Positions 8,665-16,905 of a stretch of DNA of 57,890 bases are shown one piece after another; the stretch's first letter is position 1, and every line of letters begins with the position of its first letter. This stretch comes from a virus. The stretch is from positions 1 through 57,890 of IMG/VR virus record IMGVR_UViG_3300020156_000032; one strand, given 5' to 3'. Position numbers and translations under genes: made by a program. The notes under the pieces were generated by a model. It was not told where the DNA came from. It did no database searches and was given only the letters and a program-made list of their open reading frames with translations.

Positions 8665-10349
8665 TGAAGACTCGCTCTCGTGCCCGTAAGAAACCTCTCT
8701 CAACTGAAGCCCAGCTTGAGATGCAGGCTGAAAAGCGTAGAGCTTTGAATGAGGTCTTACGCCTCCGTAACGAGGTTCGTAAGATCAAAGCTAAGTGGGA
8801 TGCTGCCCAGACAGTCACAGGAAATGAAAACCATTGGGCTCAGGCTGATAACCTTGATCCTCATGGTGCGGCCTCGCTGTCTGTTCGTCGTACCCTTCGC
8901 TCCCGTTCCCGCTATGAGATCATTGAGAACAATCCCTACCTCAAAGGGACCGTTCTCACCATAGCCAACGACTTTGTTGGTAAGGGAGGTCCTAGGCTCC
9001 AGGTCACTGATACTCGTCTATCTGCTATGCAGAAACGAGACATTGAGACCAAATGGACTACCTGGGCTCGACTCTGTATGCTTCGTCAGAAACTCTGGCG
9101 AATGCGACTAGCCAAGATCGTTGATGGTGAGTCTTTTCTTCGAGCGTACACTAATAAAAACCGGCGAAGGGAATACCCCATCACCCTGGACTTCCAAGTC
9201 CTTGAGTGTGACCGTATCTCCTCCACCGAAAGTCCTTCCCAGGATTCTCAATGGAATGAGATCGACGGTGTACGATTCGACAATTTTGAGAATCCTCTAT
9301 TCTACCATATCCTTGATTCACATCCATCGAGTGCTAACTGGTTACACTCTCGATTGGTTCCTTTCAAGGGTCAATGGTTGCCCGCCAAGTACGTTATCCA
9401 TTGGTATCGTCAAGACCGTGGTTGGCTCCGAGGAATCCCCGAAGCTGCTCCTTCTCTACCTCTATGTGCTTTACTCCGTCGCTATACCCTAGCGATTGTA
9501 CGTCATGCCGAGGTAGCCGCTGACCTCACAGCCCTCATTACCAGTGAGATGCCTCCTGGCACAACTGGTTGGACTGATGGCAACGGTAATATCATTCGTG
9601 ACAACCCATTCGATACCTTTCCGGTAGAGATGGGTATGATCATGAACCTTCCCTATGGGTATGATGTCAAACAACTCGAAGCTGTACCTCTGGGCGTACA
9701 GTACGATGAGTTCGTTGGCAGCATCCTCCGAGAAATCACTCGTCCTATCCTTACTCCCTTCCATATCGCTGCTGGTACTTCTAAAGACTCCAATATGGCG
9801 TCCGCAGTAGTCGACCAGCACATCTACAAGGGCGGTCAGGAGTTCGAGCGTTCCCACTGTGAAGAATCTGTAGTTGACCATATCCTTGACCTCTGGTGGT
9901 TCGAGGCCCTGCGTCAACCTGGCTACCTCTCCAGTAACCTCGGTCTACGAGATGCTCCACCAGAGCATGTCTGGCAATGGGACCGCGTTGGTCTGGACCA
10001 CACCGACCCATCTAAGGTCGCCCAGGCCATCCAAATCCTCCACGACAAACGACTCATCACAGATCGTGACTTCCAGGAGAAGTATATGAACCGTGACGTA
10101 GACGCTTGGCGTGAGGAGATCGAGGCTGATGATGAGTTCCGCAAGGGACTTGAAGATTCCGGTATGTCGGTTCAACCTAAGCAAGAGGAACGTCAGGCTA
10201 AGGAGGCAGAGAAACAACTCAAGGAAAAGAACAAGACCACCGAGCGTGTCTCTAAGGACCGTAATAAGACCGCCGAGAAGGTCAGTAAGAACCGAGCTAA
10301 GCAAAAGCCTGCTGCTAAGAAGCCAGTCAAGAAGGCTACTAAGAAGTAG
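8664..10349 (+). CDS. Portal protein, lambda-like family
   Basis: 561 aa, forms the dodecameric ring at the capsid vertex through which DNA passes. Lambda-like portal signatures are visible: SRYEIIENNPYLKGTVLTI near residues 87-105, NDFVGKGGPRLQV, and the central VIHWYRQDRGWLRGIPEAAPSL, which matches the conserved HxYRxxRxxQxRGxP region. The tail (from about 500) is a low-complexity Lys-rich segment. The start at 8664 was chosen by overlap coupling and the preceding ctggagga site. Motif TAATAAAAACCGG at 9152 lies inside the gene. Confidence 0.9.
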   Translation: MKTRSRARKKPLSTEAQLEMQAEKRRALNEVLRLRNEVRKIKAKWDAAQTVTGNENHWAQADNLDPHGAASLSVRRTLRSRSRYEIIENNPYLKGTVLTIANDFVGKGGPRLQVTDTRLSAMQKRDIETKWTTWARLCMLRQKLWRMRLAKIVDGESFLRAYTNKNRRREYPITLDFQVLECDRISSTESPSQDSQWNEIDGVRFDNFENPLFYHILDSHPSSANWLHSRLVPFKGQWLPAKYVIHWYRQDRGWLRGIPEAAPSLPLCALLRRYTLAIVRHAEVAADLTALITSEMPPGTTGWTDGNGNIIRDNPFDTFPVEMGMIMNLPYGYDVKQLEAVPLGVQYDEFVGSILREITRPILTPFHIAAGTSKDSNMASAVVDQHIYKGGQEFERSHCEESVVDHILDLWWFEALRQPGYLSSNLGLRDAPPEHVWQWDRVGLDHTDPSKVAQAIQILHDKRLITDRDFQEKYMNRDVDAWREEIEADDEFRKGLEDSGMSVQPKQEERQAKEAEKQLKEKNKTTERVSKDRNKTAEKVSKNRAKQKPAAKKPVKKATKK

Positions 10350-10469
10350 ACTTAGTTTGGCTACCTGTAGTTGTTGCGGTGACTTCCTACCTGATGGTAT
10401 GATGAAGTCATCCATCCATCGGAGAGTATTCCTTTCGCGGGACCTACTCTCCCCAAAGAAGGAGGGCCG
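10350..10469 (+). promoter_or_regulatory. Leader of the protease-capsid gene with dispersed motif
   Basis: The 120-bp leader holds an imperfect hairpin (GTGACTTC with GAAGTCAT, 10378-10410) and then the motif variant ACTCTCCCCAAAGAA at 10446-10460 fused directly to the ribosome site aaggagg. This is a clear case where the dispersed motif abuts a highly expressed gene. No sigma-70 promoter is obvious. Confidence 0.45.
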
Positions 10470-12773
10470 ATGCCCAAGACCATTCGCAAGCTCCGAATAC
10501 GAGCAAGCAAGAGGTCAACAAAGCGAATCCCTTCGGAGATCAACTTCAAGGCTCAGATTAAGGCAGCCACCTCAGCAGAAGTGGCCAAAGGAGAACGTCT
10601 TGTTCTCATGGCAAACTCTGGTCGTCCTATGCGACTAGAAGGCTTCTTTGATGAAGTGGTGATTGACCTCAAGGGTGCCCGTTTCGACAAAGAAAAGACA
10701 CCCATCATTGCCGATCATGACGTAGCTCGTCGGGTTGGTCACACCACCGAACATATCATCCTCCAAGCAGGAGAGACTGGTACGATTGGTGGTAAGAAGG
10801 TCAAAGGTCCTCTAATCGCAGCCTCTGGAGTTCGATCCTCGAACATGGCTATCGCCAAGGGGATTGTTGAAGACCTCAACAACGGATTCCCATTCCAGGT
10901 ATCCGTAGGTGCAACTATTGTCAAAGGCTTCTTCGTAGAGGCTGGAGACACGGCAGAGGTCAATGGTAGGACCTATAAGGGTCCGTTGATCGTTGCCAGC
11001 AAGACAGTGATTCGTGAACTCACTGTTACCGTCCTGGGAGCAGACAGCAATACCTCTACGAAGATCGCTGCCTCCCGTAAACACCACAAGGAGAAGATCA
11101 TGGGATTCAGGGCATATTGCCGCTCCCAGGGTATCAATGACCCTTCGAAGCTCTCAGCCAAGCGGCTGGCTTCTCTGAAAGCTGCATGGAAGTCCCTCTC
11201 TTCCGAACCGAAGACTCGCACTGTGGTTAAAGACAAGCGAGTCAAGGCCAGCCGTAAGCAGGAACCGATTCGCAAGACGGTCAAGGCTTCTCGTACCCCG
11301 GACATTGATCCGGTGGCTGATACGAATCGTCGAAGTGCCCAGAACCTGCGTCGCCTTTCTCGCATCAATGAAATTGCTGCAAGCCTTCCTCAAGACCTCG
11401 TGGTCGTCGAGAAGAACGGTAAGAAGGAACGCAAACTCAAACTGGCCGACATCCAAGCTCGTGCCGTCAAGGAAAACTGGAGTGCGGACAAATTTGAACT
11501 CTTCTGCCGTCGGGCAGAATATTCAAACCCGCAGGAAGGTCCTGGCATCCACTCGAAGAACAGCAACCTAGAGTCGCAAGTTCTGGAGTGTGCCATCCTC
11601 AAGGCTGCTCAGACCATTCCGATGTCGGGCAAGAATGATCGCACCGGCAAGAAGTTCGGCATCGAAGAGATGTTCGACGAGAAGGTGTTGAACGCCTCGG
11701 ATGATCGCAAGTATCGCTCGATTGGTCATTCGATTGACGCAATCCTCGATGCTCAGATTCGTGCCGCTGGCTACACGCCCACCGTCCGTGAAGGCTCTGA
11801 ATTGATGGCCCAGGCTCACAAGGCTTGGTCAGTCATCAAAGCCTCTGGTATGTCCAACCTCAACATTCTCGAAATCTTCGAGAACGTGATGAACAAGGCC
11901 AGCTATGCAGGCTTTGTCCAATCGGAAGGGGTCTGGAATCAACTGTGCGGCCGTCGGCCTCTCAACGACTTCAAACCCCATTCCCTCTACCGCTTGGACC
12001 TCACTGGAGCGTACAAGAAGGTCGGACAAGATGGTGAATTGAAGCACGTTGGGATGGAAGATACGAAGTACACCATCCAAGCTGATACCTTCGGTGCCAT
12101 GATCGCGATTGATCGCAAGACGCAGATCAACGATGACATGGGGCTGGTGGTGGACAAAGCTCGGACCCTTGGTGTCCTGGGTGCCCAACGTATCGAAGAG
12201 TCTGTCTTCGTTCTGCTGCTCAGCAACCCTGGTTCGTTCTTCGCCTCTGGCAACGGTAATCTCGCCACTGGTGGTGGTTCGGCTCTCAGCCTGTCGTCTC
12301 TTGAGACGGCTCGGCTTGCCTTCCGCAATCAAGTGGTCAACGGTAAGCCGGTGAGTGTGACTCCATCTCTCTTGCTGGTTGGCACCCAGCTTGAGACTCT
12401 GGCGAACAACATCTTCACCCAAGACCGTCTGGCTGCGACTGGCGACACTGATGCTCGCGTGTTCACCAACAACGAGTTCCGTGGTCAGTACCGTCCGATT
12501 GTGAGCCCGTACCTCAACAACACCGCGATCACCGATCAAGATGGTAACGCCATCTCTGGTCAATCGGGGACTCAGTGGTACTTGTTCTGCCCGCCTGGGG
12601 CTGCTCAAGGTCCGGCTCTGGTCATCGGTTTTCTGAACGGTCGTGAGACTCCGTACTTCGATGAAGCCGAGTCTCAGTTCAACGTGCCCGGTGGTCTCCA
12701 GTTCCGTTCGTACATGGACTGGGGCGTTGCGATGCACGTCTATCAGATGGCGTACAAGTCGGCTGGTGCCTAA
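10470..12773 (+). CDS. Prohead protease-major capsid protein fusion
   Basis: 767 aa. Residues 25-200 look like a prohead protease: PIIADHD (candidate catalytic His83) and FPFQVSVGA (candidate Ser145) in a beta-rich fold. Residues 200-330 are a charged linker, perhaps an internal scaffold. Residues 350-767 resemble a Mu gpT-like HK97-fold major capsid protein (ENVMNKASYAGFV, TQINDDMGLVVDKARTLG, LLVGTQLETLANNIF). Self-cleavage would free protease, scaffold and shell. Codon use is strongly biased (gaccctggt style, G/C-ending), fitting high expression. A strong terminator follows. Confidence 0.88.
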   Translation: MPKTIRKLRIRASKRSTKRIPSEINFKAQIKAATSAEVAKGERLVLMANSGRPMRLEGFFDEVVIDLKGARFDKEKTPIIADHDVARRVGHTTEHIILQAGETGTIGGKKVKGPLIAASGVRSSNMAIAKGIVEDLNNGFPFQVSVGATIVKGFFVEAGDTAEVNGRTYKGPLIVASKTVIRELTVTVLGADSNTSTKIAASRKHHKEKIMGFRAYCRSQGINDPSKLSAKRLASLKAAWKSLSSEPKTRTVVKDKRVKASRKQEPIRKTVKASRTPDIDPVADTNRRSAQNLRRLSRINEIAASLPQDLVVVEKNGKKERKLKLADIQARAVKENWSADKFELFCRRAEYSNPQEGPGIHSKNSNLESQVLECAILKAAQTIPMSGKNDRTGKKFGIEEMFDEKVLNASDDRKYRSIGHSIDAILDAQIRAAGYTPTVREGSELMAQAHKAWSVIKASGMSNLNILEIFENVMNKASYAGFVQSEGVWNQLCGRRPLNDFKPHSLYRLDLTGAYKKVGQDGELKHVGMEDTKYTIQADTFGAMIAIDRKTQINDDMGLVVDKARTLGVLGAQRIEESVFVLLLSNPGSFFASGNGNLATGGGSALSLSSLETARLAFRNQVVNGKPVSVTPSLLLVGTQLETLANNIFTQDRLAATGDTDARVFTNNEFRGQYRPIVSPYLNNTAITDQDGNAISGQSGTQWYLFCPPGAAQGPALVIGFLNGRETPYFDEAESQFNVPGGLQFRSYMDWGVAMHVYQMAYKSAGA

Positions 12774-12799
12774 GCACCTCTGACAATCGCTAGTATCAA

Positions 12800-12832
12800 C
12801 AACCCTCTGCTAAACCCAGAGGGTTGTTTTCT
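12800..12832 (+). terminator. Rho-independent terminator after capsid gene
   Basis: CAACCCTCTG and CAGAGGGTTG form a perfect 10-bp stem with a 7-nt loop, followed by TTTTC. It ends the capsid transcript; CAATAAACTCCGAG follows immediately at 12839. Confidence 0.85.
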
Positions 12833-12858
12833 ATCCCGCAATAAACTCCGAGGTTTTC

Positions 12859-13209
12859 ATGTCCTTGAAAGATTTAGCTGAAGGCGTGCGTGGGTCTCAG
12901 GGCACTATCACTCTGTCCCGTCGTGACGTCAAACGTCTCCAGCAGTATGTCGATAAGTCGAACGCCAGTGTCACAATCGACCGCATGTCCAACGGCGGGG
13001 CCATCATCAAGTGCCAGGACCTTTGCAACCTTGTCCTTGGTCCTGATGAGCCTGTTATCTCCCCCAAAGAAGAGGTCGACGTAGTCGAAACTCAGACCCT
13101 CACACCGTTCGATGGTGATGAAGATGACGAGGATGAGACGGACACCGATCTGGAAGGGGAGTCAGAAGTTGCTCCTCAGAAGAAGCGTCGTAAGAAAAAG
13201 CAATCGTAA
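12859..13209 (+). CDS. Small head-region protein with acidic tail
   Basis: 116 aa. Residues 1-65 are a short folded-looking region (TLSRRDVKRLQQYVDKS), followed by ISPKEEVD from an exact dispersed motif at 13057. The tail from residue 85 is an Asp/Glu-rich stretch ending in KKRRKKKQS. Function unknown. Position between capsid and decoration genes suggests head assembly. Confidence 0.6.
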   Translation: MSLKDLAEGVRGSQGTITLSRRDVKRLQQYVDKSNASVTIDRMSNGGAIIKCQDLCNLVLGPDEPVISPKEEVDVVETQTLTPFDGDEDDEDETDTDLEGESEVAPQKKRRKKKQS

Positions 13210-13283
13210 GGTCTAATACAGACCTGACGGTCAACATACTTCACGGTCCAGTTCGGACCTCAATTTGAAAGGCTTTTGCTCCT

Positions 13284-13931
13284 ATGGAAGCAATCTTTGT
13301 TCATGGCGACCCGCAAATCCGACTGGACTATACGCCGGATGGTGCGGACGTTGCCAATGGTGAGATCGTGAGCGTCGGTGGCATCGCTGGTGTCTGCACG
13401 ACTCCCGAAGGTATTGAAGATGGTGAGCTTGGTGCCGTTGCCACGATGGGCATCTGGAGCATCGAGAAAGATGGGACCTCTGGTCCTGTGTTCTCGGTTG
13501 GTGAACCCGTTGCTTGGGATGTGTCGGCGAATCTTGCCATCGAAGTTGGTAGCATGGCCGCTGGTGACTTCATCATCGGTACTTGCGTCCAAGCTGCTGG
13601 GACCAATGACGACCGTGTCATGGTTCTGCTCAATGTCCAACCGGCTGGTGGTGCTGGTGGAATGAAGCTCCGCTTCGGTCAACATACGACCGTTGCCGCG
13701 AGTGATACAGTGGTCACTGGTCTCAACACCGTGGTAGCCATTGTTGCTCAACTCAACGATGACCCGGTGGATGGTGCCATGCACGTGACTGCGAGTATCG
13801 GAGATCAAGCTGGAGCCCCTGCTGCTGGCTCGGTCCTGATCAACACTTGGAAATCTACGGACGGTGACGCCACATTGGTCGCGGCCACTACCTTCTCCAA
13901 GAAGGTCAACTGGATTGCCATCGGAACCTAG
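13284..13931 (+). CDS. Capsid decoration protein, DUF2190-like
   Basis: 215 aa. Residues 1-120 match the DUF2190 pattern of phage decoration/head proteins: an opening strand, then VANGEIVSVGGIAGVCTTPEGIEDGELGAV-type segments and FSVGEPVAWDVS, AAGDFIIGTCVQAAG. Residues 125-215 are a second beta domain (MKLRFGQHTTVAASDTVVTG ... WIAIGT) of the sort found in other decoration proteins. It probably binds the capsid surface. It lies after the capsid gene as usual. Confidence 0.75.
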   Translation: MEAIFVHGDPQIRLDYTPDGADVANGEIVSVGGIAGVCTTPEGIEDGELGAVATMGIWSIEKDGTSGPVFSVGEPVAWDVSANLAIEVGSMAAGDFIIGTCVQAAGTNDDRVMVLLNVQPAGGAGGMKLRFGQHTTVAASDTVVTGLNTVVAIVAQLNDDPVDGAMHVTASIGDQAGAPAAGSVLINTWKSTDGDATLVAATTFSKKVNWIAIGT

Positions 13932-13953
13932 TTCGGTGGTGGTAGGTGTGCGG

Positions 13954-14041
13954 AAACGGAGGGAGGAGGGGCTAGGGTGTCAAACCTCCTCCCTAGTGGT
14001 CTAATCATGCGGGGACAAGATCAACTCTCCTCCCTCCGTTT
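13954..14041 (+). promoter_or_regulatory. Long inverted repeat with competing inner hairpins
   Basis: AAACGGAGGGAGGAG (13954-13968) and CTCCTCCCTCCGTTT (14027-14041) form a perfect 15-bp stem. Inside, CCTCCTCCC at about 13985 can instead pair with GGGAGGAGG of the left arm, so two structures exclude each other. The next ATG is 9 bp after the right arm and lacks a usual ribosome site. It may be a terminator or a translation switch. Confidence 0.6.
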
Positions 14042-14049
14042 GGGTTTAT

Positions 14050-14424
14050 ATGACTTACGATTTTCAATCTCGGCTCCGTAAGGTAAGTGATCGTTTCAAG
14101 AACATCAACTATGAAGCGATCACTTACACTCGTGATGGAGAGTCAATCACCATTGCTAAGGCTTCTCCCATTCTCCATGAGGCTCCTCAGATCGTGGTTG
14201 GTGTTTCAGTCTCACGACTAGAAATCCAGGACTGGGCGATCGACTGTGAGGATATAGAGTTTGGTGATGGAGTCAACGAGCCCATGCCAAACGATATGAT
14301 CACCAGAGCTAATGGTGATCAATTCCGTCCTGTGGATATGGGACCGGGTAATCCTTCTTGGAGGTTCACCACCTCTGCTAGAGACCGAGTCCTACTCCAT
14401 ACTGTCAAGACTGGAGAGAGATAA
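14050..14424 (+). CDS. Putative head-tail connector protein
   Basis: 124 aa, mixed alpha/beta, with ITYTRDGESITIAKASPI near residue 25 and a C-terminal WRFTTSARDRVLLHTVK strand pair. Place and size suit a head-closure or gpFII-like joiner. No firm family match was made. Its stop overlaps the next start (TAATG). Confidence 0.55.
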   Translation: MTYDFQSRLRKVSDRFKNINYEAITYTRDGESITIAKASPILHEAPQIVVGVSVSRLEIQDWAIDCEDIEFGDGVNEPMPNDMITRANGDQFRPVDMGPGNPSWRFTTSARDRVLLHTVKTGER

Positions 14425-14903
14425 TGAGTACGATGTCTGATCTTCGTGACGAGGTCTACACTCGTATTGCAGCCAAGAAGGTCTTGGAAGACTTCACATT
14501 CAACAATTTCACGGTAGTCAAGTCTCATCGTCCCTATGAACGTATCGAACTCTTACCCACTAACTATCCTGGTGGTAAGGTCTACGTCGTAGCGGGAACA
14601 CCTGGAGTCATCCAAGGTCGTTCTCGGTCTAACATAGCATTGGGTGAGTTAGCTGTGGTAGTGGGATTCCAGAAGGGTAATATCGACCTCGATGACTTGG
14701 CAGCTAATGACACACTCCTTGACTTTGTTGAGGAGTTAGCTGACATGTGCCGTCTTGAGGTCACACCAGCTGAATACTCCTTTCAACGATTAGAGTTTCT
14801 CCAGGACGATAATGGAGTCCCCTATGACTTCTTCGGAATGAGAGACGCTCACTTGTTTGAGTCATACTTTACTGCCTTCTACCTCAAGGTAGCCCAACCA
14901 TAA
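14424..14903 (+). CDS. Putative tail terminator/completion protein
   Basis: 159 aa with an N-terminal helix (LRDEVYTRIAAKKVLEDF) and alternating beta/alpha segments, including GELAVVVGFQKG and LLDFVEELADMC, as in tail-terminator (gpU-like) proteins that stop tail tube growth. It lies directly before the tail tube gene, which supports this. Coupled by 1-bp overlap to the previous gene. Confidence 0.55.
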   Translation: MSTMSDLRDEVYTRIAAKKVLEDFTFNNFTVVKSHRPYERIELLPTNYPGGKVYVVAGTPGVIQGRSRSNIALGELAVVVGFQKGNIDLDDLAANDTLLDFVEELADMCRLEVTPAEYSFQRLEFLQDDNGVPYDFFGMRDAHLFESYFTAFYLKVAQP

Positions 14904-14915
14904 GGAACTAAGTTC

Positions 14916-15377
14916 ATGGCTGCTAAGACCGGACATCAGATGAAGCTGTATCGGAACACTGGTTCCGTTGCTTCTCCAACTTGGACGCTCATCGACCAGA
15001 TCGGTGACGTCAATATCCCTGACTTCTCTCGTGCTGTGGCCGAGTTGAAACGTCGTGGGAATAACTACACCAAGAACCTCCCCGGTATCATCAACACCAT
15101 CGCCCTAGAGTTCCGACTCTTCCATGGCGTCGGTGCTACGATCTTTGAGGCTCTGCGTGACAACTTCCTGGCTGGTACTATCGAAGAGTTTGCCGTCCTT
15201 GATGGTCTGGTCGCCACTGTGGGTACGCAAGGTCTACGCTGCCCCTTTCTGATCGAAGCCTTTCCCTGGGACCAGAACCTCGATGAAGTCTCTGGTCACG
15301 ACCTGCGACTGGTCATCGGCTATATGGAATCAGCTGGTTCCGAAGTTGATCCTTCCTGGATGGAAGTCTCCGCCTAA
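14916..15377 (+). CDS. Major tail tube protein
   Basis: 153 aa. The residue order (QMKLYRNTGSVASPTWTLIDQIGDVNIPDFSRAV..., then KNLPGIINTIALEFRL, TIFEALRDNFLAGT, GLRCPFLIEAF) fits the beta-sandwich tail tube family of siphoviruses. Codon bias is strong, like the capsid gene, and a strong terminator follows, both expected for a highly made tube subunit. Confidence 0.8.
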   Translation: MAAKTGHQMKLYRNTGSVASPTWTLIDQIGDVNIPDFSRAVAELKRRGNNYTKNLPGIINTIALEFRLFHGVGATIFEALRDNFLAGTIEEFAVLDGLVATVGTQGLRCPFLIEAFPWDQNLDEVSGHDLRLVIGYMESAGSEVDPSWMEVSA

Positions 15378-15383
15378 CCCTTC

Positions 15384-15447
15384 CTACCTCCCGACCTCTT
15401 CAGGTCAACCTAGCTCACCCTAGGGAATGTCGGGAGGTAGTTTTTCT
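15384..15447 (+). terminator. Rho-independent terminator after tail tube gene
   Basis: CTACCTCCCGAC (15384-15395) and GTCGGGAGGTAG (15429-15440) form a perfect 12-bp stem with an inner GACCTC/AGGTC hairpin, then TTTTTCTTTC. CAATAAACTCCTAG follows at 15453. Confidence 0.85.
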
Positions 15448-15480
15448 TTCACCAATAAACTCCTAGTACAAGGACAGCCC

Positions 15481-15861
15481 ATGTCTACTGAAGTTGATGC
15501 CGTCAAGTCACGGCTTGCCAATCGAGGTGCCATCATCCCTGCTGCCACAGGACCTATGATGCGGACCCATCGCAATGCGATCTTCTCACTCACGGCTGGT
15601 GAGCTTCGCAAAATCTGCGAGGCCAACCCCAACCATCCTCTGTCAGCCGAGAAGATCAAATCAGTCGCTCGTTTCCAGGACAGCCAAGAGGTCCATTGCG
15701 ATTGTGTGGACATCGAAGCCATCGTCGATAATCGTGCCATCACGTTCTACGATACTCTCGAAGATGATCCACAGTCTCCCGGCACCAAGCAGAAGGTGAC
15801 TCGTAAGGTCCTAGGTGATAAGATCACCAAGGTCAAACCAGAAGTCACCCCCAAGCCCTGA
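15481..15861 (+). CDS. Tail-region hypothetical protein
   Basis: 126 aa. Segments include LTAGELRKICEANPNHPLSAEKIKSVARF and VHCDCVDIEAIVDNRAITFYD. No family was recognised. The start was set at MSTEVDAVK, after acaaggacagcc, because the open frame upstream only reads through the terminator. A tail assembly role is inferred from its place. Confidence 0.55.
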   Translation: MSTEVDAVKSRLANRGAIIPAATGPMMRTHRNAIFSLTAGELRKICEANPNHPLSAEKIKSVARFQDSQEVHCDCVDIEAIVDNRAITFYDTLEDDPQSPGTKQKVTRKVLGDKITKVKPEVTPKP

Positions 15862-15898
15862 TCTTCCAGACCCATCCTAACGCCCTGGACCTTACCCC

Positions 15899-15949
15899 TC
15901 CCCGCATTCAATCTACCTTTGGATGCGGGGACTCATCTCCCCCAAAGAA
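15899..15949 (+). promoter_or_regulatory. Hairpin plus exact dispersed motif
   Basis: CCCCGCAT and ATGCGGGG form an 8-bp stem (15899-15931), followed at 15935 by ATCTCCCCCAAAGAA joined to the gaagga ribosome site of the 15960 gene. The motif again lies at a gene junction after a terminator-like hairpin. Confidence 0.45.
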
Positions 15950-15959
15950 GGAACCCCGC

Positions 15960-16757
15960 ATGAGTGTTCGACATCTAACTTACCTTTCCCCCATTGTCAG
16001 TGCATACATCCTAGTTGTACTGCTATGGGCTCCAGTCGAGGCTCAAGTCAAACCTGCACCCCTCCAGCACCATCATGTCAAAGCTGTCATCGATGGTCCT
16101 CAGAGTGCTGCTCCGGGTGACTTGGTAGTCTTGGACTCCAACGGTAGTAATGCAGTCAAAGCTCGGAAATGGTTGCTGACCAACAGTGACCGAACTTTCC
16201 TTCCAGTAGACAACAATACCAAAGTCGTCTTTGCTAGTGGGACTCCTGGTCAATACAACTTTGTGTTGGTGTGTGCTGGCCTCGATGAAGATGGTAAAGT
16301 AGACCTCGATGCTACTACTTTTAAGTTGACTATCGGTGGTCCTACTCCTCCACTACCTCCTGGTCCCAATCCCCCGACTCCAGAGCCTCCTATTCCTCCT
16401 ACCCCTCCGACTCCTATCCCTAGTGAAGGGTTCCGAGTCCTGGTAGTGTACGAGAAGGATGACCTGGACAATTACTCTAAGGGTCAACTGGAAGTCCTGC
16501 AATCTACCGCGGTCAGGTCCTACTTGATTCAAAAATGTATCAAAGGACCAGATGGTAAGACTCCTGAATACAGATTCTTTGACGACGACACTAATGTCGA
16601 GAATGAGTCAAAAATCTGGCAGGATGCTCTCAAACTGCCTCGAACCTCCCTACCCTGGGTGATTGTCACAAACGGTAAGGCAGGGGAATCTATCCCCATC
16701 CCTGCTGACACCGATCAAGACAAGTTCTTGGAGTTTCTTAAAAAGTATGGTGGCTGA
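15960..16757 (+). CDS. Secreted PKD/Ig-like and thioredoxin-like protein
   Basis: 265 aa. Residues 10-29 form a signal peptide (hydrophobic YILVVLLWAPVEA, cleavage near EAQ). Residues 35-130 resemble a PKD/Ig-like domain (VIDGPQSAAPGDLVVLDSNGS, PGQYNFVLVCAGLDEDG). A Pro-rich linker covers residues 131-158. Residues 160-265 look thioredoxin-like in order (FRVLVVYEKDDLDNY ... LPWVIVTNGKAGES ... FLEFLKKYGG) but without a CxxC. It may act at the host envelope; it is unusual inside a tail operon. Confidence 0.6.
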   Translation: MSVRHLTYLSPIVSAYILVVLLWAPVEAQVKPAPLQHHHVKAVIDGPQSAAPGDLVVLDSNGSNAVKARKWLLTNSDRTFLPVDNNTKVVFASGTPGQYNFVLVCAGLDEDGKVDLDATTFKLTIGGPTPPLPPGPNPPTPEPPIPPTPPTPIPSEGFRVLVVYEKDDLDNYSKGQLEVLQSTAVRSYLIQKCIKGPDGKTPEYRFFDDDTNVENESKIWQDALKLPRTSLPWVIVTNGKAGESIPIPADTDQDKFLEFLKKYGG

Positions 16758-16905
16758 CTTCAACTCACCTTCGATAGGTGAGACCCTACTAACCATCTAT
16801 GTTGGAGCCTATATCCTAGGCTCCGGTATCGACCCTTACCTCTGGTACTATGGAGCCCCGCATGAGCTATTGCTCACCGCTTCGCAAGAACGAGATCATT
16901 GTTGA
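16747..16905 (+). CDS. Small possible membrane protein
   Basis: 52 aa, starting inside the end of the previous gene (11-bp overlap). Residues 10-30 (IGETLLTIYVGAYILGSGI) are hydrophobic enough for one membrane segment. It overlaps the start of the peptidase gene by 44 bp. A holin-like or envelope accessory role is possible but not shown. Confidence 0.4.
   Translation: MVADFNSPSIGETLLTIYVGAYILGSGIDPYLWYYGAPHELLLTASQERDHC

Noticed and set aside
11829-12737. 302-aa minus-strand open frame opposite the capsid gene
   Set aside because: It is a shadow of the strongly codon-biased capsid gene; His/Thr/Val-rich with no domain.
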